A stretch of DNA of 64,000 nt from Diphasiastrum complanatum (taxonomy: Eukaryota > Streptophyta > Lycopodiopsida > Lycopodiales > Lycopodiaceae): assembly GCA_029204225.1 (NCBI GenBank), contig CM055097.1, positions 38,371,106 through 38,435,105 of the forward strand. Reading direction: 5' to 3'. This document shows, one piece after another, positions 56,413 through 64,000 of this stretch; the stretch's first letter is position 1, and every line of letters begins with the position of its first letter. The position numbers and the translations under genes are program-made. Under the pieces are notes generated by a model. That model saw only the letters and a list, made by a program, of their open reading frames with translations, did no database searches and was not told where the DNA came from.

Positions 56413-56760
56413 TCAAGTGCATCAGACTCATGATGATTCGCCTGACACTCTATGACATAGGAGACTATGCCAAATGAACTCAATGACACTTTACCAAACA
56501 AGCCATCATGGAGCAATAATAGGGGTCAGCATCTCGAATGCAAACAGAGTCTACATGCCAGACACAAACACTATGAAGACAGTCAAAGATGTCAAATTTA
56601 ATGAGAGCAGGATAATAGCCAATGATGATCATGTCAGCTATGAGGTTCTGAAAAGACAGTACTATAATCTGCCAACAGTGACAAAGGGAGCAGAAGACGA
56701 ACATGAAAACAAAATTTTTTGAGTCGCTTCGCATTCGAGCGACAAATCATAAGACGAAAG
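56413..56760 (+). pseudogene. Integrase C-terminal remnant of copia N
   Basis: Only the end of the integrase region remains (GVSISNANRVYMPDTNTMKT, VKDVKFNES). The HHCC domain and the DDE core (about 300 codons) are deleted between protease and this segment. Confidence 0.65.
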
Positions 56761-57747
56761 ATTTGAGAGACAACCTTCTGCTACAATACCTATAAACCAA
56801 GATGGTTTCAGACCTAGCAGAGCAAACAAAGACAAAGGCATTGTTGTCCTAAGAGAATATTCTAGAAGGTTGACAAGAAAATGAAGAGTGCCAGCAAGAT
56901 ATGTGCCATGCAGCCCAACTTTCACATTAGAAGAGTTCTGTGAATTCGGTGACCCCATGAGAAAGAACTAGGTATGGACATTGCAGCCATTACCACATAA
57001 ACACAAGACTGTTAAATGCAAATGGGTATACAAGTTAAAGTATGGATCAAATGGAGATGTCTCCAGATGTAAAGCAAGACTTGTAGCGAAGGGATTTTTC
57101 CAGGGATATGATATTGACTAATCTAAGAGCTTCTCTCCTATCGTTAAACATTCATCCCTACGTTTACTATTTGCATATGCAGCTGCTTATGACCTCAGGA
57201 TCCACATTGTGGACGAGAAGATAGCCTTCTTGCATGGTGAATTAGACGAAAAGGTCTATATGGATCAATCTCCAGGATATGTCTCGAATTCACTTCCTGC
57301 TTATGCATGCATAATGCATAGGAGTATCTATGGTCTGAAGCAGTCAGCTCGACAATGGTACAAAAAGAAAGATCAAGCCCTAAAATCCTTGGGATTCAAG
57401 CCACTGATGGTTGATTCCAATGTATATGTAAGAATTATAGATGGAAGATGATCATTGTGGCTGTGTATGTGGAGGACACTCTGAAACTCTTCAAGAGTGA
57501 GAAGCTGATTGATGAAGTGAAGAATGACATCTCAAAATATTTTGAGATTGTGGATATAGGAGAAGCCAGGTGTTACCTTGGCTTGCAGATTGACAGGGAC
57601 TATGAGGGGGGTAAGTTGTACCTTCATCATTCCAAATACACCCAAAAAATCTTAGAGGATTTTGAGATGCTGAATTGCAAAGGAGCGAATACTCCAATGC
57701 TTGAAGGAACGATGTTGACAAACAACAATTGTTCGAGGATTGAATAA
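56761..57747 (+). pseudogene. Reverse transcriptase of copia N, broken
   Basis: Translation gives KTVKCKWVYKLKYGSNGDVS, KARLVAKGFFQGYDIDY, SFSPIVKHSSLRLLFAYAAA, then FLHGELDEKVYMDQSPGYVS and SIYGLKQSARQWYKKKDQAL. The catalytic box near 57466 reads YVED instead of YVDD, so one metal-binding Asp is Glu. A TGA near 57449 and several TAG/TAA codons cut the frame. It ends with YLGLQIDRDYEGGKLYLHHS and NTPMLEGTML. Confidence 0.87.
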
Positions 57748-58372
57748 GAGAGAGAATTGATGCAGCTCACACCTTACAAGAAACTGATAGGTTTGCTGAT
57801 GTACCTTGCAGATAACACATGCCTTGACATTGCTTATGTAGTGTTCAAGATGAGCCAATTCTACACGAATCCAGGCTCGACACATTAGAAGATTGCAAAT
57901 TTTTTTTTGCAATCTCTTCAATTAATGAGAGATTATGGCTTGTATTATTGACGTGATGCAGGGTTTCAGATGCTTTCCTATAGTGATGCTAGTTGGGGAT
58001 CCCTCAAGGACGACTGTAAAAGTGTTTCAAGAGGATGCATCATCGCGTCAGGAGTGGCAATTCTCTGGGTAAGCAAAAAACAGTCCATTGTGGCTCAGTC
58101 ATCTTGCAAAGTAGAGTGTGTTGCAGCAGCAAAGATGGCCAAGGAGATAATTTGGCCCAAACAGTTTCTGGACGAATTGGGCGAAACAAGAAATGAACCT
58201 CTGGTTTTGCAGATGGATAACACATCTGCAATACATCTGACGAAGGACCCTGCGTTCATTGGAATGAAAGACATGGTTGTTGGCATTTTCACAAAGGCCC
58301 TAGAAAAAGGTCTATTCGAGAGATAGAGGAGCAATCTTTGAGTCGTCAAGCTATCCTGCTTTGAGAGGGAGC
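57748..58372 (+). pseudogene. RNase H of copia N, broken
   Basis: It follows RT with YKKLIGLLMYLADNTCLDIA, then SYSDASWGSLKDDCKSVSRG (first catalytic Asp), AQSSCKVECVAAAKMAKEII (normally SSxEAEY; the Glu is kept) and LQMDNTSAIHLTKDPAFIGM (third Asp). The end, GIFTKALEKGLFER, is followed by a TAG and the purine-rich GAGAGGGAGC before the 3' LTR. Confidence 0.87.
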
Positions 58373-59600
58373 TAAAGAAACGAAATGTTTCTAATGCCAG
58401 AGCTTTGCTAGCTTTCAATTGTGAACCTTTGACAAAAGATGACACGACACGACATGACACAAAATTAGTCGTGCTCCACAATTAGCAAGGAAGATCAGCC
58501 AAGTACCATGGGGTACAGATATCTGATTTGATATCATGACATCATCAAAAGTATTCTAGATCATGGCTAATCTGTCACTCTTGTAATTTTAGATTAGTTG
58601 TAGATGTTTAAAATTCTAATCTAGAAGTTACACGACGCGACACGAAACTGTTCGCGAACTATATACTTTCTGGTTGATGCATAAGTCTGATGCTAGTAAG
58701 CAAGACAATAAGTCAGAAGACAAAAATATAGAATACAAGTCCGCTTGCGTGCGAGACAGTTTTGTATAGGATCTGTAGATCCAGAAGTTTGCTAGTAAGG
58801 GAGATACGAATTCGTGAGAGAACTGTATTTTTCTTGTGCCAACTCACTACGTGGATCTATCATGCAGTGCTTGAAGAATCAGAAAATCAATAGATGATAT
58901 TGTAGCTGGTGTGTACATTATTAATCTGTATGATTGTATGATCTTGTATGTAAATTCATCTGCTACTATTCTGTGTCTGATTCACTTGCTCATTTTAATT
59001 CCACACTTTGGTTTGATCTTGTTGAATGTTACATTAATTTGTTAACGTACATCAGCAATGTACTACTCTCTGAAGAATTGTAGGAGTGATACATCTGGTA
59101 GTGACCAGCAATCATATCTGAATTCCTAACGAACTGATCTTGTTAGCAAATCCTTTTGCTTCATGTTTTGCAGGGCTTCGCCTCGCTTCGCTTCGCGATT
59201 ACTTGGCCATAAAGGGTAAATCAATTATAGAGCTCATCTTTGTTTTTGTTTCGTTTCATTTTGTCTTGTTTCATCTCATCTTGTTGGAGCTTGATTGATC
59301 TTGTCGTGAACTCTTTCACTTCGTTTCATTTCGTATCCTTTCGCGATTTCTTTGCTTCCAGCAGGAATCAATATCAGAGCTCATTCAAGTTTCGCTTCGC
59401 TTCACTTCATTTCGTTTTTGTTTAGAATTTGGCTCGTTTTGTTTCGTTGTATTACAGAGCCTGATTGATCCAATCCGAACAAGAAAATAATTCGAGTGTC
59501 ATGAAAAGTTTTGCGAATCCTTCACGATTTAATTTTATCAGTTTGTCACCGGAGATTTTCTAGCTAGAATTTGCATTTTCTGAGTGCATTTTTTGCATCA
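58373..59600 (+). repeat. 3' LTR of copia N
   Basis: It starts TAAAGAAACG (the canonical TG mutated to TA) and ends TTTTTTGCATCA, followed by the TSD CTAGA. Length and order match the 5' LTR. Confidence 0.92.
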
Positions 59601-59605
59601 CTAGA

Positions 59606-60259
59606 ATGTAATGAAGTAGATTGAAAAGCATGGTAAAGAAGATGATATAGATAAGTGTATATTCTAGTGTTTGGATTGACTTCTAGCTTAGGCCATTATT
59701 TGCTCTATAATTCAAATTTTGAATTTCCTTCAAATTACATTTCATAGATCTCAACTTTTTTTTATTTCTTGTGTTGTCATGGATTCCATGATACTCATAC
59801 AATCATAAGCAGTTTTTTGAAAGATAATACATAATTATGTAAAACACAACTTATACCTCCACTATAAACCTTAACATTATACTTTAAAACTATGAAATCC
59901 CATAAATCACCAATCCCATACACCAATGAGAGCATACAATGTCAAAATCACCTTACAGTAGGTGATATTTATAAGCCCATCCAACCAAAACAATCAAATG
60001 AAAACTATGAAAATTATGCAAAATTTAGCTTGATCAATTTACATTTTGATGTACATATGTAGATCACACATGTGTGGAGCATGTACCCATGTGTGAGTAG
60101 TAGGCCTGCCAATTCATGGCTTAGAATAGCTTGTTTTTCAAAGTAATGTGAAACTAGACAAAAGCTAGTCATGTAGAAGCATGCCAAGTGTCATCATGAG
60201 GTTGAGCCAAAATCACTCATGACTTGTACAAATCAAAAGCATGATTAGGCATAGGTATT
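59606..60259. other. Noncoding stretch with an L-type LTR fragment
   Basis: No gene is present. Bases 60060-60240 resemble the first part of the L LTR: the module ACACATGTGTGGAGC ... CCCATGTGTGAG at 60064-60096, then an ACTAGACAAAAGCTAGTCAT-like segment and GTGTCATCATG. It is a diverged relic of an L-type LTR. Confidence 0.5.
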
Positions 60260-61408
60260 TGTTGGCTGATTCTGACGAATCCCCAAGATACTCGGACAAA
60301 GCAACTCAAGAGCACCTCTCACCTTAGACCGAGGAGGTCTTTGAGAAGACGAGACTAATGAAGACTGAGAACCGAGTATGAGAGCCGAGAAATGCTAGTT
60401 AGGAATGGCAAGCAAGAACTGTGTAATCCTCGTGGTGAATCCCAGAAGATGGAATGACCATGTAGAAACTAGTATTTTTAAGCAAATGTAATAAATGCAA
60501 GTAGACCCCTCTTAAAGAAAGTAGAGTGAGCCACCTTTTGATGGTGACCTCTAGTGGAGAGCATTATTCCACTTGTAATTTGTGAAATGTGAAAATTCCA
60601 CTAGGATGCCACCTAAGGAGCCCTCTTGCTTATTTAAGAGACTCCCTCTTTAAGTAGAGGAGCTTTTTGTGAATTGTATCAACTCCATGCTGAAATGAGA
60701 AGAGCCTTCATGAGTTTGGTGCATCCATTGAGCCCCTTGATCATGCTTGTTTCTTGAGTGATGCATTTATGATCTTGCCCTTCCCTCCTTTTGTGTGTGG
60801 TTGTGCATTGTAGAGTGGATTAGTTTCTTTTCTTGTTTGTGGATTAATGTAGGAACCAGCATTTAGGTAAACTAAATAGGCTGGATCTGTGGTGTAGTTC
60901 TTGCATATCTCTTTACAATCCAGTTCTTGATGTTCTTGGGATGTCCAAGAATCAATAGGCTAGTTGGTTTCTTGATTCTTGGACTTCTGACATGCTGTAG
61001 ATTAGTTATTGTTTCTTGTTTTGTAAATTTATGCAAGTGCAGCCTAGTTTAGTAATGCTTAGGATCTGATTCAGTGCATTTTTAGGAGTAGATAGCTGTA
61101 GAATCTTCAAAATGTTCATTTGGGCTGCACTCTGCTCTGTGAATGAGCGTTCTTGGCTTGCATCTCTGTTAGAATGTAAGTGCATTCAAGAGAGTTTGAC
61201 CCTAAGTAGTCCTCTGATAGGCAAGACAAAACTATACTATAATGACAATATGTTCCCTTCTGTCTGATTTGGCATTGTAAGATCAAGAAGACTTCTAATG
61301 AATGCCATGAAGCCTGGTAACATATAGAATACCAAGTCGTAGAAGTTGTAAGCAAGGATCAAAAGAACCGTAGTAAACAGATCCTCTGGATCAGAGGATC
61401 TGTAAACA
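60260..61408 (+). repeat. 5' LTR of gypsy O
   Basis: About 1149 bp from TGTTGGCTGATTC to CTGTAAACA, with short inverted ends TGTT/AACA, followed after two bases by a primer site. No second LTR lies in the window, since the element runs past the right edge. The start is chosen from the TGTT/AACA pair, so it is provisional. Confidence 0.6.
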
Positions 61409-61410
61409 TT

Positions 61411-61427
61411 TGGCACCGTTGCCCATT
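61411..61427 (+). other. Primer-binding site, tRNA-Asp-like (gypsy O)
   Basis: TGGCACCGTTGCCCATT resembles TGGCGCCGTTGCCGGGG, the tRNA-Asp complement used by Athila/Tat-group gypsy elements, with a few mismatches. Confidence 0.7.
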
Positions 61428-61523
61428 GAACTCCAACACCTTCTACATCAGAAACCCACAAACTTGTCCACGCTCTGCCCGTCCCCTCACGATCACATCT
61501 CAACTAGAGCCCCCCCTGTGTTG

Positions 61524-62690
61524 AAATCTCAACCAGAGAGCTCGGGTCCAATCTCAACCGATGTATTCTATTGAATCTCAACCGACACACACTCTCTCAG
61601 ATCTCAACCGACGGTCATCCGTTACATCTCGATCGACGGTAATCTATTGAAATCTCGACCGATGGTTTCCACTCAGATCTCAACCAACGGTACTCCATGA
61701 GATCTCAACTGACGGCCTCATTCCAATCTCGACCGACGGCCATGCGTTAGATCTCAACCGAAGCCTTTTCTGAAATCTTCACTGATGGACCTCAATCAAA
61801 TCTCAACCAACAGCCCTGTGAAATCTCAACCGACGGCCCTCAATCAAATCTCAATAGACAGCCTTGTGAAATCTCGACCGACGGCCTTCAATCAAATCTC
61901 AACCGACGGCCCTGTGAAATCTCGACCGATGGCCCTCAGTAAAATCTCAACCGACGGCCACTGTCAAATCTCAACCGACGACCACTGTCAGATCTCAATC
62001 GACGGTACCCTGTCTCAAATCTCAACTGACAACCATTCAGTAAAATCTCAACCAAAGACCACTGTTACATCTCAACCGATGACCACTGTCAGATCTCCAC
62101 CGACGGTGCCCTGTCTCAAATCTCAATCGACAGCCATTCAGTAAAATCTCAACCGACAGTGCCCCGTGAAATCTCAACCGACGCTATAAGTTAGATCTCG
62201 ACCGATGCCATCAGTTAGATCTTGACCAATGCCATCAGTTAGATCTCAACCGACGCCATCAATTAGATCTCGACCGATGCCATTAGTTAGATCTCGACCG
62301 ATGCCATCAATTAGATCTCGACCGACGCCATCAGTCAAATCTCAACCGATGCCCTCAGTTAGATTTTGATCGACGCCATCAGTTACATCTCGACCGAAGG
62401 CAACCTTCAAATCTCAACCGGAGCCTTCAGTCCTGATCTCAGCCGAAGCGATCCTTCATATCTCAACTAGAGCCGAAGTGCTCTATTCAATCTCAGCCGA
62501 TACCCAATGCTTAAATCTCAACCGAAGAGATTCTCAATCTCAACCAAAGCAATTTCTCAACTCTCGACCGACGAGATCTTATCACATCTTGACAGAGTTT
62601 TTGCTCAACTCTCGACCGGAGGGTCTGGCTCCAATCTCGACCGAATGGATTTCTTCCAATCTCAACCAGACCAGATTCATGCTCGACCAC
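61524..62690 (+). repeat. Tandem array with ATCTCAACCGACGG unit
   Basis: Roughly 40-45 diverged units of 20-31 bases with the core ATCTC(A/G)ACCGA(C/T)G. Spacing varies and two or more higher-order forms alternate around 61790-62000. It lies in the leader of gypsy O, between primer site and gag. Open frames here (61785-62144, 62478-62800) only read the repeat. Confidence 0.9.
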
Positions 62691-62770
62691 CAGCCTTTTC
62701 AATGACAATATTTCTATCAAACCAAATGACATACAAGCTGCACCACTATATACGTGATCAGCTTGATCAC

Positions 62771-62955
62771 AAACCACTACATGATCGCCTTGAGCCGTAG
62801 CCATCGCAAACCACTATGTGATCGCCTTGAGCCATAGCCATCGCAAACCACTATGTGATCGCCTTGAGCCATAGCCATCACAAACCACTATGTGATCGCC
62901 TAGAGCCGTAGCCATCGCAAACCACTATGTGATCGCCTTGAGCCGTAGCCATCAC
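62771..62955 (+). repeat. 37-bp tandem repeat, five units
   Basis: Units start at 62771, 62808, 62845, 62882 and 62919 with exact 37-bp spacing (AAACCACTATGTGATCGCCT plus TGAGCCGTAGCCATCGC). Differences between units are one to three bases. It is also within the gypsy O leader. Confidence 0.95.
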
Positions 62956-63603
62956 CAACACCAGCACCACCGCTCTCGTCAGAACCGCAGTCACACACCT
63001 CCACTCTTCCAATGGTAGAAACTGAATTCTAGATATTGCACCAACCGTCTTGAACTGTAGAGACCACAATCCACTCACGCCATTTATTCATCCGTAATAA
63101 TCCACATACATCCATTCCACCGTAACCCATAGGTACAACAGCCCACTACAAAACAGACACATTACAACCGCATTCATCCATAGTCGCAACAGACCGCAAT
63201 CATATGGCCCCACGACTATCCTTGGCCACCATCAATCACCATCGACCACTGACCGCAATCACCCGCAAATAACCACAACCACTACATTCAACCCCACCCG
63301 TCCACCGTCACCACCATAGTCAATTGTCACCAATGTAGTCACTACTAAGCCATAGTGCCCAACCACATCCAACCGCACTTATTCGCCCTATGACTACCAT
63401 CGGCAACCTTCACCGCAACACACGGACACCGTAAATCCAAAACTGACCACACCAGACCACAAATCACCACTGATTGCATCACTCGCAGTGATCCATAGCA
63501 CCCACATCCTGCCGTAACCGTAAACCACACCAGACCGTAGACCGCAAACCGAAGGGACCGAAAAAACCAAGAAAAAAAAAAACCAAAGACACACCAGTAC
63601 CCA
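62956..63603 (+). other. CA/CCG-rich, G-poor leader of gypsy O
   Basis: No coding sequence is recognised. The + strand is strikingly poor in G and rich in ACC, CCA and CGCA words (especially 63130-63560). It ends directly at the gag start. Confidence 0.6.
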
Positions 63604-64000
63604 ATGGACCAATACAAAGACCCTGAATTTCTAGACAATTATCCATACGAGGTTAGGTCCCCTGTCGCTGAACAAATCAGACGACATAGGTTCTATCGAA
63701 TGCGGGCCGAACTCTAGGAGCCATCAACAAACCCAATTGAGGGACAAGAACCTGATAGAGTCTAGTCTTCACGCGCACGACCCAATTTTTCTGGTGTTGA
63801 GCCCTCACGGGTCAGAACCAACCCTAATGGAGTTCTTGCTACCCACGGAGCTCATTTTGAAAGACATACACCCAAGCTAGATCTACCAAAGTTTGACGGT
63901 AGTTTGGACACTCAAAGATTTTTGCAAATCTTTGAGAATGCATGTGATGTCTATGGCGAAACATCTCCCAATGCTATGGTCTAGATGTTTTCGATGACCA
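63604..64000 (+). pseudogene. gag N-terminus of gypsy O (runs off the window)
   Basis: The ATG at 63604 opens a frame (DQYKDPEFLDNYPYEVRSPV) that stays in register to the window end. TAG codons interrupt it at about 63715, 63763 and 63982. The stretch PKLDLPKFDGSLDTQRFLQI is the typical entry of a gypsy gag domain (PKFDG...FLQxxE). The three TAG stops in one otherwise intact frame fit C-to-T or G-to-A decay of Gln or Trp codons. Confidence 0.75.

Larger units (their letters stand above)
53849..59600 (+). mobile_element. Decayed Ty1/copia retrotransposon N
   Basis: The element is 5752 bp with LTRs of 1235 bp (53849-55083) and 1228 bp (58373-59600) and a perfect TSD CTAGA (53844-53848 and 59601-59605). 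The order is primer site, gag, protease, (integrase lost), RT and RNase H. The LTR copies differ at many positions and all coding parts have stops. It is a full-length but old insertion of a copia lineage distinct from D. Confidence 0.93.

Noticed and set aside
61785-62144. Protein with repeats of about 15 residues (QISTDGPVKSRP type)
   Set aside because: The frame simply reads through the tandem array. No start context or domain is seen, and the array continues out of frame on both sides.
61524-62955. CRISPR-like array
   Set aside because: Units are adjacent tandem copies without unique spacers, in a plant retroelement leader with no cas genes.

Overview
This is plant nuclear DNA made almost entirely of LTR retrotransposons in several states of decay. 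The indications are tRNA-iMet and tRNA-Asp type primer-binding sites, Ty1/copia and Ty3/gypsy gag-pol domains, deep nesting, an AT-rich composition, and two small host-like gene remnants. No intact host gene is visible. The density of old, nested, truncated elements fits a large repeat-rich seed-plant genome; the species cannot be read from this window.

Layout. 1-3405: decayed gypsy element A (+), entering from the left edge. 3406-7235: gypsy B (-), 3' LTR through protease. 7236-17060: old copia C (-), whose 5' LTR is split by a young complete copia D (+, 10857-16717) with matching 653-bp LTRs, a perfect TSD and one open 1316-codon gag-pol. 17061-18800: LTR, primer site and gag of an Athila/Tat-like gypsy E, fused to copia pol F (to 20545). 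20546-25075: fragments. 25078-27990: gypsy I (-). 28026-29040: an unrecognised exon-like pseudogene (-). 29122-30700: copia J (+). 30929-34710: a host NIF/HAD-phosphatase-like fragment split by copia K (31503-34460), which keeps gag and the RNase H tail only. 36157-40752: non-autonomous element L with matched LTRs and TSD but no pol. 40758-48150: mostly noncoding DNA plus gag fragments. 48401-50300: LTR-like DNA holding a miniature LTR element (TRIM). 53849-59600: decayed copia N. 60260-64000: 5' end of gypsy O, with a long leader of tandem arrays and the start of gag.

The most unusual object is the TRIM at 49280-50054. Its ~143-bp LTRs each contain a tRNA-like sequence with A and B boxes, so these are LTRs carrying an apparent internal Pol III promoter. 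A second theme is a 14-bp palindrome, TTCACACGTGTGAA (G-box core CACGTG), and a longer two-part module containing it. These recur in LTRs of otherwise different copia-type elements (C, D, L and a fragment near 60.07 kb), suggesting shared regulatory sequence.

Functionally, only element D looks able to encode its own products. K, L and the TRIM would depend on proteins from relatives such as D. Everything else is fossil sequence, with nonsense codons, frameshifts and deletions.
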